From contig JAILKT010000035.1 of the NCBI GenBank assembly GCA_024693545.1, positions 1-43,550 of the forward strand: 43,550 bases of DNA. The letters run 5' to 3'. Shown piece after piece: positions 17,288-25,197 of the stretch. Position numbers and translations under genes: made by a program. Origin of the DNA: Lachnospiraceae bacterium. Its GTDB lineage: Bacteria; Bacillota; Clostridia; Lachnospirales; Lachnospiraceae. The notes beneath the pieces were generated by a model, which did no database searches, was not told the DNA's origin, and saw nothing but the letters and a program-made list of their open reading frames with translations. Position 1 is the stretch's first letter; each line of letters begins with the position of its first letter.

Positions 17288-18355
17288 ATGCAGATGACTT
17301 TTCGTTGGTACGGAACCGGCAATGACACGATAACCCTTGAGCAGATCAAACAGATTCCCGGTGTTGACGGAATAGTTTGGGCGCTTCATGACAAAATGCC
17401 CGGTGTCGTTTGGGAGGAAGACGAGATAAAGAAAGCGACCGATGAGATCAAGTCTTACGGTTTTAATGTAGATGTTGTTGAGTCCGTAAACGTTCACGAC
17501 GATATCAAGATCGGTCTTCCCACAAGAGACAAATATATTGAGAACTATAAGCAGACTCTCCGTAATCTCGCAAAATTCGGAGTGAAGGTTGTATGCTATA
17601 ATTTTATGCCTGTGTTTGACTGGACAAGAACCGAACTTTTCCATCCCAACGACGACGGATCGACATCCATGTACTATGAGAAGGATAAGATCATGGACGA
17701 CCCCATTGAGATGGCGAAATATATTACCGAAAACTGTAAAGGTTTTACAATGCCGGGATGGGAGCCCGAAAGAATGGCTCATCTTACGGAACTTTTTGAT
17801 GCATACAAAGATGTTACAAAAGAGAAGCTTTGGGCAAATCTTGAGTATTTCCTTAAAGCGCTTATGCCCACATGCAGAGAAACCGATATCAAGCTTGCCA
17901 TTCATCAGGACGATCCGCCCTGGGATATTTTCGGGCTTCCCAGACTTCTCGTTGACGAGCCTTCTATAGCACGTTTCCTTAATATGGTGGACGATCCTTA
18001 CAACTGCCTGACACTTTGTTCGGGATCGGTAAGTTCAAATCCCAAAAACAATACTGCGGACATTGTACGTAAGCATTGTGACAGAGTGGCTTTTGCGCAC
18101 ATACGTAATGTCAAGCATTATCCGAACGGTGATTTTAAAGAAGTATCACATCGTGACTGTGACGGCGATACCGGTGTGCTCGATATCATAAAAGCATATC
18201 ATGATATGGGATTCGACGGTTATATCAGACCCGATCACGGACGTCATATCTGGGGAGAAAAGTGCAGACCCGGATACGGACTTTATGACAGAGCACTCGG
18301 GATCATGTATCTCCTCGGTGCATTTGATATGCTTGACAAGATCGATGCCAAATAA
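17288..18355 (+). CDS. uxuA: Mannonate dehydratase
   Basis: Dehydrates D-mannonate to 2-keto-3-deoxygluconate in glucuronate catabolism. The ATG at 17288 has a perfect AGGAGG at 17272-17277; an in-frame upstream start at 17252 has none. The 355-residue TIM-barrel protein shows the family motifs MPVFDWTRT near 110, TMPGWEPER, the metal-binding HQDDPPWDIFGLPR with His206, CSGS and RPDHGRHIWGE. The length agrees with the Gram-positive form (about 360). It is followed by uxuB, which makes mannonate, so the pair runs fructuronate to mannonate to KDG. No uxaC, kdgK or transporter is in the window. Confidence 0.95.
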   Translation: MQMTFRWYGTGNDTITLEQIKQIPGVDGIVWALHDKMPGVVWEEDEIKKATDEIKSYGFNVDVVESVNVHDDIKIGLPTRDKYIENYKQTLRNLAKFGVKVVCYNFMPVFDWTRTELFHPNDDGSTSMYYEKDKIMDDPIEMAKYITENCKGFTMPGWEPERMAHLTELFDAYKDVTKEKLWANLEYFLKALMPTCRETDIKLAIHQDDPPWDIFGLPRLLVDEPSIARFLNMVDDPYNCLTLCSGSVSSNPKNNTADIVRKHCDRVAFAHIRNVKHYPNGDFKEVSHRDCDGDTGVLDIIKAYHDMGFDGYIRPDHGRHIWGEKCRPGYGLYDRALGIMYLLGAFDMLDKIDAK

Positions 18356-18367
18356 TCTATGACGCGC

Positions 18368-18505
18368 GCAGGACGCCGGGGACAGTAATCCCGGGAAAAG
18401 CCGAGCAGGATGCCGGGGTCAGTACCCCCGGGAAAAGCCGAGCAGGATGCCCGGATAATAAAGACAGGGGAGCGGCGAGCAGGACTCCCGCGGGAGAAGA
18501 TACGG
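18368..18505. repeat. 37-bp tandem repeat, 3.7 copies, between uxuA and uxuB
   Basis: Units start at 18368, 18405, 18442 and 18479, each beginning GCAGGA and the first three ending with a CGA. The first two differ at only a few positions, the third is more diverged and the fourth is partial. Units contain self-complementary cores: CCGGGG (18413-18418) with CCCCGG (18426-18431), and CTCCCGCGGGAG (18485-18496). There is no unique spacer between units, so it is not a CRISPR array. It fills most of the 194-base gap. Confidence 0.85.
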
Positions 18506-18515
18506 ATAAATAAAT

Positions 18516-18544
18516 GGTACCCAGGGTCCGGAGGTACCGGGAGG
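18516..18544 (+). promoter_or_regulatory. Hairpin abutting the uxuB ribosome binding site
   Basis: GGTACC occurs at 18516-18521 and 18533-18538 and can pair as a short stem. The ribosome binding site GGGAGG (18539-18544) follows at once. The arrangement could influence translation or mRNA stability of uxuB; it is short, and this is inference. Confidence 0.3.
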
Positions 18545-18549
18545 AAAAG

Positions 18550-20181
18550 ATGATTTTAAGCAGAAAAGGTATTGACAGCAAAAATGATTGGAAGGGATAC
18601 AGCCTTCCGGAGTACGATATAGATGCAATGTGCAGGGAAACGAGAGAAAATCCCTGCTGGCTTCATTTCGGTTCCGGCAACATCTTCAGAGCTTTCCTTT
18701 GCAGCGCGGCAGAAGGACTTTTAAATAACGGCGACATGAAGGCCGGCATTACAGCGGCAGAAAGCTTCGGAACAGAGATAATCACCGAGTGCTATAAGCC
18801 CCATGACAATCTTTGTATTTCCGTTACTCTTAATGTTGACGGAAGTATGGGCAAGGAGGTTCTTGCATCCGTAGGTGAGGCACTTACGACAGAATACGAT
18901 TTTGAAAGGATCTCGCAGGTATTCCTTGCGCCGTCTCTTCAGATGGTTTCCTTTACGATCACCGAAAAAGGCTATGCTTTAAGCGATGCTTCGGGAAATC
19001 TCTTCCCCGTTGTAAGCGCCGACATGAAGCTTGGTCCGGATGAAATCCTCGCAGATATGGACAGGAGGGCAAAGGGTCCCGACCATAGCGTAAAGGCTCA
19101 TCATCTTATGGCTGTTATCGCTGCACTTACCATAAAGCGAGGTCGCGACAGTGGCACGCCTGTTGCTCTTGTTTCAATGGATAATTGTTCGCGTAACGGT
19201 GAGAAGATAGAAAATGCCGTTACCTCGATCGCAGGGAAATGGCTTGAAGCCGGAAAGATCAAAGAGTCCGACATGGATTATCTGAAGAACGGCGTTTCTT
19301 ATCCTTGGAGCATGATCGACAAGATAACGCCCAGACCCGATGCCAAGGTTGAGAAGATGCTTGTCGAAGACGGAATTGAAGACATCAAGCCTTTTGTTAC
19401 ACCTAACGGTACATATATTGCTGCATTTGTTAATGCCGAGAGACCTCAGTATCTTGTTATCGAGGATAAGTTCCCCAACGGCAGACCCGCACTTCACAAG
19501 GCGAGAGGAGTTATGTTCACGGACAGAGACACCGTAAACGCAGCGGAAAGGATGAAGGTTTGCACATGCCTTAATCCCCTTCATACCGCTCTTGCTATCT
19601 ACGGATGTCTTCTTGGTTTTACATCCATCGCCTCTGAAATGAAAGACAAGGACCTTGTTGCCCTTATCACTAAGATGAGCGCACAGGAAGGAATGCCCGT
19701 AGTCGTAGATCCGGGGATCATTAAGCCTGAAAAATTCCTTGAGGAGTGCCTTAAGGAGAGATTCCCCAACCCCTTCATGCCCGATACACCCCAGCGTATC
19801 GCAACGGATACTTCACAAAAGCTTCCGATCCGCTATGGCGAGAACTTTAAGGCTCATATCGAGAAGGGCGACGCGGCAACACTTAAGTACATGCCGCTTG
19901 TTATCGCAGGCTGGCTTCGCTACCTTATCGGTGTCGATGATGAGGGAAAGGCATTTACGCCTTCAGACGATCCTATGCTCGAGACGGCAAGGGATCTTAC
20001 GGGAAATATCGGGTTCAAGGAAAAGGCCGACGAGGAAAGATTTGAGAAGATACTCAGAAATACCGTTATCTTCGGAACGGATCTTGTGGCAGCGGGGCTT
20101 CTTCCGCTTATAACTTCATACTTTAATGAACTAAACGCAGGCGAAGGCGCTGTAAGGGCAACACTCGAAAAATATGTATGA
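18550..20181 (+). CDS. uxuB: D-fructuronate reductase (mannitol dehydrogenase family)
   Basis: Reduces D-fructuronate to D-mannonate with NADH. The ATG at 18550 lies 5 bases after GGGAGG. The 543 residues are the usual length for the family. Visible motifs are WLHFGSGNIFRAF (dinucleotide-binding start), SMDNCSRNGEKI, and the catalytic-region SYPWSMIDKITPRPD, where the Lys is the family's general base. The C-terminal helical domain includes NPLHTALAIYGCLLG. Adjacency to uxuA separates it from mannitol or altronate dehydrogenases of the same family. The 37-bp repeats between the genes suggest that expression of the two may differ. Confidence 0.93.
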   Translation: MILSRKGIDSKNDWKGYSLPEYDIDAMCRETRENPCWLHFGSGNIFRAFLCSAAEGLLNNGDMKAGITAAESFGTEIITECYKPHDNLCISVTLNVDGSMGKEVLASVGEALTTEYDFERISQVFLAPSLQMVSFTITEKGYALSDASGNLFPVVSADMKLGPDEILADMDRRAKGPDHSVKAHHLMAVIAALTIKRGRDSGTPVALVSMDNCSRNGEKIENAVTSIAGKWLEAGKIKESDMDYLKNGVSYPWSMIDKITPRPDAKVEKMLVEDGIEDIKPFVTPNGTYIAAFVNAERPQYLVIEDKFPNGRPALHKARGVMFTDRDTVNAAERMKVCTCLNPLHTALAIYGCLLGFTSIASEMKDKDLVALITKMSAQEGMPVVVDPGIIKPEKFLEECLKERFPNPFMPDTPQRIATDTSQKLPIRYGENFKAHIEKGDAATLKYMPLVIAGWLRYLIGVDDEGKAFTPSDDPMLETARDLTGNIGFKEKADEERFEKILRNTVIFGTDLVAAGLLPLITSYFNELNAGEGAVRATLEKYV

Positions 20182-20292
20182 CGGCAGACGGTGCACTGAC
20201 GAGAGTCAGAAATCCTGATAAGCGTTGATGAAAGTCTCTCAAAAAGACAGACCTTCTTCTGAAGAATAATGTAATACAAAAATGATTATGTG

Positions 20293-20318
20293 AAAGAGGC
20301 GGTAAATTCCGCCTCTTT
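20293..20318 (+). terminator. Rho-independent terminator after uxuB
   Basis: AAAGAGGCGG (20293-20302) pairs perfectly with CCGCCTCTTT (20309-20318) around a 6-base loop, ending in a short T-run. It lies 111 bases after the uxuB stop. Confidence 0.85.
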
Positions 20319-20324
20319 TACTCG

Positions 20325-20354
20325 TTGTAAAAAGAAGGATGAATGTGGTATGAT
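20325..20354 (+). promoter_or_regulatory. Promoter for the dCMP deaminase gene
   Basis: TTGTAA (20325-20330), 18 bases, then TATGAT (20349-20354) preceded by TGG, an extended -10. It directly follows the uxuB terminator and leaves a leader of about 155 bases. The 336-base gap 20182-20517 thus holds a terminator, a promoter and a repeat. Confidence 0.6.
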
Positions 20355-20409
20355 GTAGGGTAGAGCAAAAATGGGAGAAGAATGCGATGCGGGCAGGAAA
20401 CCGGCCAAA

Positions 20410-20506
20410 CCGCGGATGACTGCCGCCTAAGGAAAACGGGGCCGCGGATGGCTGCCGCCTAAGGAAAACGGGTGAACCGAGGATGCCCGCCACATAAGAC
20501 AACGGG
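20410..20506. repeat. Three-copy 32-35-bp repeat in the dCMP deaminase leader
   Basis: Copies begin at 20410, 20442 and 20477 with CCGCGGATG or CCGAGGATG. The first two share GCCGCCTAAGGAAAACGGG exactly; the third is diverged and its end supplies the GGGAGGAG ribosome binding site. The period changes from 32 to 35 bases. The repeat lies wholly in the predicted untranslated leader. Confidence 0.8.
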
Positions 20507-20517
20507 AGGAGAACATC

Positions 20518-21006
20518 ATGGAAAGACGCGATAAGATAAATTACTATCTTGACCTGGCTGAGGTCGTGGCACACAGGAGTACCTGCCTGCGCAGGCATTA
20601 CGGGGCCGTTATTGTCAAAAACGATGAGGTTATTTCGACCGGATATGTGGGAGCACCGAGAGGACGCGCCAACTGCAGCGATATCGGAACCTGTATACGT
20701 ACCGAACTGAAGATTCCCAGAGGTGAACGCTATGAACTTTGCAGAAGTGTTCATGCCGAGGCAAATGCCATTATCAGCGCGTCGCGCCGCGATATGATCG
20801 GAGCATCGCTTTTCCTTACCGGGATGGAAGCCGATACGGGCGAATATATAAAGAATTCAAATTCGTGTTCTATGTGCAAGCGTATGATAATCAACTCCGG
20901 AATCGAAAAAGTTTATGTTCGCGATGATAAAGAAAACTATCGTGTTATAGAAGTCTCATCGTGGATCGAGGACGATGAGTCCCTTATCGGTAAGTTTGGT
21001 TATTGA
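20518..21006 (+). CDS. comEB: dCMP/cytidine deaminase family protein (ComEB-like)
   Basis: Zinc-dependent deaminase, probably dCMP to dUMP for thymidylate synthesis. The ATG at 20518 follows GGGAGGAG. The 162 residues have the zinc site His79-Ala-Glu81 (HAEANAI) and Cys117-x2-Cys120. The N-terminal part has GAVIVKND and GAPRGRANCSDIGTC, matching the dCMP deaminase branch. Two points differ from the usual enzyme: the first zinc cysteine is preceded by Ser (NSCSMC) instead of Pro, and a loop of about ten residues (ADTGEYIKNSNS) precedes it. All ligands remain, so activity is likely. dCMP is inferred from the family; another cytosine nucleotide is possible. Confidence 0.85.
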   Translation: MERRDKINYYLDLAEVVAHRSTCLRRHYGAVIVKNDEVISTGYVGAPRGRANCSDIGTCIRTELKIPRGERYELCRSVHAEANAIISASRRDMIGASLFLTGMEADTGEYIKNSNSCSMCKRMIINSGIEKVYVRDDKENYRVIEVSSWIEDDESLIGKFGY

Positions 21007-21155
21007 ACATAGGCGTTAGAGCATGTAATACTTTCGTAACAAAGATATGGTCGAAAAGACCGAATGCGTGTGCTAAAATAATGCGATGCGGCAAATAAGC
21101 ATGCCGCTGGCATGTGCACGTTTAAGAGACAGGCTTTCAATAGGAGAGTAAGATT

Positions 21156-21569
21156 ATGATCGACAATGAAAGAGTCAGGATCATGACCCGAATGTCCATA
21201 TATGAGAAACATGAGGGTAAGGAAGATCTTAAGTATAACAAATACTTTAAAAGCGATTACGCTCGCCTTCAGGTCCTGAAGACGCTGGTCTGGACCACTA
21301 TAGCATATGTGATCGTAGTGGCGCTGGTGTTGCTGTACAAGTTGGAATATGTCATTGATAACGCGCTCGTGCTTGATTATCCCGATATCGGGAAACAGAT
21401 ACTGGCCTATTATATTGTCGTGCTTGCTGTTTACCTTGTCGGGTCGCTTGTCGGGTATTCGCTTAAGTACCAGTTTTCGAGAAAACGATTGAAAAAATAC
21501 TACAGACTTCTCAAATCTCTTAAAGATATATACAGCGAAGAAGATTCGTACAACGGAAGCAGAGAATAA
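21156..21569 (+). CDS. Small membrane protein of unknown function, cda operon
   Basis: 137 residues, ATG at 21156 with AGGAGAG upstream. The charged N-terminal part (about 45 residues) is followed by two hydrophobic helices (about 48-67 and 88-108) separated by a short acidic loop, then a basic, helical tail ending in acidic residues. I do not recognise the family. It is the first gene of a run of four on one strand, with 33 bases to the next, that leads to cdaA and cdaR, so it may belong to c-di-AMP or envelope control. The 149-base gap before it shows no clear promoter. Confidence 0.65.
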   Translation: MIDNERVRIMTRMSIYEKHEGKEDLKYNKYFKSDYARLQVLKTLVWTTIAYVIVVALVLLYKLEYVIDNALVLDYPDIGKQILAYYIVVLAVYLVGSLVGYSLKYQFSRKRLKKYYRLLKSLKDIYSEEDSYNGSRE

Positions 21570-21602
21570 AAGGCTGTTTCCAAAGAGGAGGAAATTTGTT
21601 TT

Positions 21603-22907
21603 ATGCTCACCAAGATACTTGAGATCAGAAATATTGTTATTGATACATATCGTAAAGTCAGGCATATAGTCAATCCGATCGTTAAGTTCATTGTTGCACT
21701 GCTTGTTTTCAGTAATCTTAACAGTGCGATCGGTTTTGACCCTCGATTTGCCAAGACTTCGGTAGTTCTGATATTGTCACTGATCAGCACGTTTACGCCG
21801 GGCGGTGTGATGGTTTTCCTGGCTATGGCACTGACGCTTCTGCATGTATACAGCGCTTCGCTGTATCTTGCGATACTTATCCTGCTGGTTTTCATTGTCC
21901 TGTATGCGGCTCTTATGAGGTTTTCGAACGGTCATGCCATATGTGCTGTACTTATCCCGCTTTTGGCACCGCTGAATCTGCATTATGCCGTCCCGCTCGT
22001 TCTCGGATGTATCGCTACACCTGTGGCAGCTCTTCCCTGCGCCTGCGGCATCGTGTTTTACTATCTTATCGACGTTATCAAGAACTTTTCGGATGTGTCG
22101 GTAGAACTGGATGTGGATATGCTGATCGAGTATTATAATGAACTTCTTGATGTAATAGTCGGACAAAAAGGAATGTATATCGTCATCGTGGTATTTGCGA
22201 TCGTGATACTCGTTGTCTTCCTGCTCAGGCGCCTGCCTTTTGATTATTCGTTCCTCATTTCGATCGGGGCCGGTGCCGTGGTAAATATAATCGGATTTTT
22301 GATAGGCTCTCTTAAATTTGACCTTTCGATCTCTGTAGGATCGATCATATTCATGACGCTGGTTTGTGCATTGATCGCCGTGGCTGTGGATTTCATGAAA
22401 CGAGTCCTCGATTATACGGCGATAGAGCATGTCCAGTTCGAGGACGACGATTTCTATTATTATGTCAAGGCTGTACCCAAGATCAAGATCAGCATGACGA
22501 ATCACAATATCCGTGTCTTGTCACCGAGAGACAATGACGCCAGATATTCGGGCGGCTATCCGGATGACGAAGATTACGTTTCGGCATACAGTGAACAGGC
22601 ACCGGGGTACGATCTTTACAACGGCTATGACGACGAAATAGGCGGCGCGGGCTTGGAAGGTGATCCGGGCGCACACGTCGGAGAAAACAGCAGTGAAGAC
22701 CGGAACGCATACGGCAATTATGACGACGGCTACGACGACGGCTACGATGACGGTTACGACGACGGAAGTGGCGGCAGCTTTGATGACGGTAACGGCTATG
22801 AGGAAGAGGAAGAAAATATGGCAATGAAATATGCCATGTCCGATATGGATGCCGATTACGAGTCGGATTTTGAAGAAGAGGAAATGGATCTTGATGACAA
22901 AACCTGA
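21603..22907 (+). CDS. Polytopic membrane protein with acidic YDDG-repeat tail
   Basis: 434 residues. The ATG at 21603 lies 11 bases after AGGAGG. Residues 1-310 contain about eight hydrophobic segments, some in pairs with almost no loop; the helix after KGMYIVIVVFAIV is long and ends at LLRRLPFDY. From about 315 the protein is soluble-looking. It ends in roughly 110 residues rich in Asp, Gly, Tyr and Glu, including four tandem YDDG units. I cannot name a family. It is placed directly before cdaA (68 bases) and after another small membrane protein. This could indicate a partner of the diadenylate cyclase complex, which is also membrane-bound; that is inference from position only. Confidence 0.7.
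   Translation: MLTKILEIRNIVIDTYRKVRHIVNPIVKFIVALLVFSNLNSAIGFDPRFAKTSVVLILSLISTFTPGGVMVFLAMALTLLHVYSASLYLAILILLVFIVLYAALMRFSNGHAICAVLIPLLAPLNLHYAVPLVLGCIATPVAALPCACGIVFYYLIDVIKNFSDVSVELDVDMLIEYYNELLDVIVGQKGMYIVIVVFAIVILVVFLLRRLPFDYSFLISIGAGAVVNIIGFLIGSLKFDLSISVGSIIFMTLVCALIAVAVDFMKRVLDYTAIEHVQFEDDDFYYYVKAVPKIKISMTNHNIRVLSPRDNDARYSGGYPDDEDYVSAYSEQAPGYDLYNGYDDEIGGAGLEGDPGAHVGENSSEDRNAYGNYDDGYDDGYDDGYDDGSGGSFDDGNGYEEEEENMAMKYAMSDMDADYESDFEEEEMDLDDKT
22719..22766 (+). repeat. 12-bp coding tandem repeat (YDDG x4)
   Basis: Four 12-base units, each TAY GAY GAC GGN, run in frame inside the tail of the polytopic membrane protein. Third-base differences between units show some age. Copy-number change would alter the acidic tail without a frameshift. 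Confidence 0.85.
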
Positions 22908-22975
22908 CAGGGTAGCGTCATACAGACATAAAAGGCGGGAGCGATAAAACGTGCGTGCGCCATGAAAGGAACGGC

Positions 22976-23854
22976 ATGGATACCATCAGGGATTTTTTTT
23001 CGAATTACGTAAGCCCCTTTATTTTGCTGAGGATAACGGTCATTGATGTGATCGAGATACTCCTTATCGCAGTATTGGTGTATTACGTTATAAAATGGGT
23101 CAAAAATACAAAAGCCTGGGCACTTCTGAAAGGAATACTCGTGCTTTTCGCCATATATGTTCTTGCCGCGTTGCTCGGATTTGATGCGATATTGTGGATC
23201 TTCGCAAACGGCGTCGGAGTTTCTATCACGGCTATAATCATCCTGTTCCAGCCCGAACTTAGAAAAGCCCTCGAACAGCTCGGAAAGAAAAGCATAGTTT
23301 CTCCTTTCTTTGATTCACGAGAAGAAGGTCTCATATCCGATAAATCGGTCAATGAACTGGTGAGGGCGGCAGTTGAACTCGGAAAGGCTAAAACGGGTGC
23401 CCTGATAGTCCTTGAAAGAACTGTAAATCTCGACGAATACGAAGCTACCGGAATAAAGGTTGACGCCGTGATCACGGCTGAACTTCTTATTAACATTTTT
23501 GAGCATAATACACCGCTTCACGACGGTGCCGTTATAGTGCGCGGCGACAGGGTTACCGCCGCTACGTGTTATCTTCCGCTTTCCGATAACACCAGGATAA
23601 GCAAAGAACTTGGTACAAGACACCGTGCCGCGGTAGGCATAAGTGAAGCGACCGACAGCTTCACTATAGTTGTATCGGAGCAAACGGGAGGAGTTTCGAT
23701 CGCCGAAAACGGAGAACTTACAAGGCGTGTGAGTAAGGAACAGCTTCGCGAAAGACTGCTGTTGTTCCAAAACAGCGCGGCCGATAAGGATAATAAAGAG
23801 GGAAGAAGAAAGAAATTCCTTCGCAATATCCGAAAGGGGGCGGGCACAAGATGA
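22976..23854 (+). CDS. cdaA: Diadenylate cyclase, membrane-bound CdaA type
   Basis: Makes c-di-AMP from two ATP. This second messenger controls potassium and osmolyte uptake and wall homeostasis. The ATG at 22976 has AAAGGA 6 bases before it; GTG codons at 22951 and 22955 are upstream alternatives. The 292 residues comprise three N-terminal membrane helices (about 15-95) and a DAC domain with the catalytic Asp183-Gly184-Ala185 in HDGAVIV and Arg215-His216-Arg217 in TRHRAAVGISE. The basic C-terminal tail after 265 is typical. It overlaps cdaR by 4 bases, the conserved Firmicutes order. Confidence 0.96.
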   Translation: MDTIRDFFSNYVSPFILLRITVIDVIEILLIAVLVYYVIKWVKNTKAWALLKGILVLFAIYVLAALLGFDAILWIFANGVGVSITAIIILFQPELRKALEQLGKKSIVSPFFDSREEGLISDKSVNELVRAAVELGKAKTGALIVLERTVNLDEYEATGIKVDAVITAELLINIFEHNTPLHDGAVIVRGDRVTAATCYLPLSDNTRISKELGTRHRAAVGISEATDSFTIVVSEQTGGVSIAENGELTRRVSKEQLRERLLLFQNSAADKDNKEGRRKKFLRNIRKGAGTR

Positions 23855-25116
23855 AAAATCGGATCTTACATAATTTGGGGCTCAAAATAGGATCGATCAT
23901 AATCGCTGTGCTTCTGTGGCTCACGATCACAAATATCGATGATCCTACGGTTACTTTGACATATAAGAGCATACCGGTAACCATTTCCAACGAGGAGGTT
24001 ATAACTTCGCGCGGATATGGATACCTTGTTGAAGCGGGAGAGACCATAACTCTCAAGATAAAGGGAAGAAGATCGCTTGTTGATACGCTGAGGGAAACGG
24101 ATTTCTCGGCTGTTGCCGATTTTAATAATCTTAATTCCATGTCTTTTGTTCCCATAAACGTTGATTGCAATATTGAACATGCGGATGAGCTCAATGTTTC
24201 GATACAGCCGGAAAATATGGCGGTTAAGCTTGAGGATCCGCTCACACTTCCTTTCTCCGTCAGGGTTATCACCAACGGTAAGGTCAGAGAGGGATATTAT
24301 TGTACCGGTAATACTGTAAGTACCAGCGTTGTGCAGGTAACGGGATCGACATCTTCCGTCAATTCCGTGCGGGAAGTTGCGGTTAAAGTCGATCTTGAAG
24401 GCAGGATGACGTCATTCTCCGGGCAGTATGAGCTTGTCGCATATGATGCCGAAGGCGAACCTATCGATACAAAAAAGGTATCTTTCGTAAATCAGAACTC
24501 GATTGAAGTTCAAACCGATATTTGTCCGGTAAAAGAACTTCCCATAGAGGTTGTTACGACGGGAGAACCTGCGGAAGGCTACTACGTTGACAAGATTGAA
24601 TTCGCGCCTTCAAAGGTTGCGCTTGCAGCCCCTCAGTCAATGCTCGCACGACTCTCGAAGATAGAGGTAAGTATTGATACGAACGGTTCGGACACAACGA
24701 TCGAAAAGTCGGTCGAGCTTGCCGATTATCTGAACGAACACTACAAAGGGACGACTCTTACGGAAGAGGACGGCATGAGCGTCGGTGTTATGATCACCAT
24801 AAAACCGCTTGCGGAAAAGAGATTTGAACTGACCGAGAATGATATAGAGATCATGAATCTCCCGGAGAACCTCGACGGTATACTCTACTCGTTGTGGAAT
24901 GCCAACGTTACCATCAGCGGATCTGAAACGGAGATAGCCGATGTGGGCGTTGAAGACCTCGGTCTCTATATAGATGTTGCCGACTGCAACGAGGGAACGT
25001 ACACCAGACAGATGATGTTCCGATATGAAGGACCGGTAAAGGTATCGGCAGGAAGCGTCATGGTACGATTGGCGGAAAAGACGGAAACACCTGATACAAC
25101 AGTAACGACGGAATAA
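23851..25116 (+). CDS. cdaR: CdaR (YbbR-domain) regulator of CdaA
   Basis: 421 residues, starting inside the cdaA stop (ATGA) after a GGGGG-rich site. One N-terminal membrane helix (about 10-28) anchors an extracytoplasmic region made of about four YbbR repeats of 80-90 residues. Each has the pattern of a short strand followed by VTISG, ITLKIKG or VQVTGS-type motifs. CdaR homologues bind CdaA and modulate its activity. In many Firmicutes the third gene of this operon is glmM (phosphoglucosamine mutase); here leuA follows instead and glmM is not in the window. Confidence 0.92.
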   Translation: MKNRILHNLGLKIGSIIIAVLLWLTITNIDDPTVTLTYKSIPVTISNEEVITSRGYGYLVEAGETITLKIKGRRSLVDTLRETDFSAVADFNNLNSMSFVPINVDCNIEHADELNVSIQPENMAVKLEDPLTLPFSVRVITNGKVREGYYCTGNTVSTSVVQVTGSTSSVNSVREVAVKVDLEGRMTSFSGQYELVAYDAEGEPIDTKKVSFVNQNSIEVQTDICPVKELPIEVVTTGEPAEGYYVDKIEFAPSKVALAAPQSMLARLSKIEVSIDTNGSDTTIEKSVELADYLNEHYKGTTLTEEDGMSVGVMITIKPLAEKRFELTENDIEIMNLPENLDGILYSLWNANVTISGSETEIADVGVEDLGLYIDVADCNEGTYTRQMMFRYEGPVKVSAGSVMVRLAEKTETPDTTVTTE

Positions 25117-25197
25117 GGTCAGCATGAGTCCGTGCTTCGGATAAAGACTGACCGAAGAACAGATGCGGCTCAGCGGCCGTTTCTGAAGGGGATTGTT

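Noticed and set aside
18368-18505. Possible CRISPR array
   Set aside because: Units are directly adjacent with no unique spacers, and no cas gene is nearby.
25117-25197. T-box or leucine attenuator before leuA
   Set aside because: The gap is too short and no T-box sequence or leucine-rich leader peptide is seen. Only a weak GGTCAG/CTGACC pairing exists.
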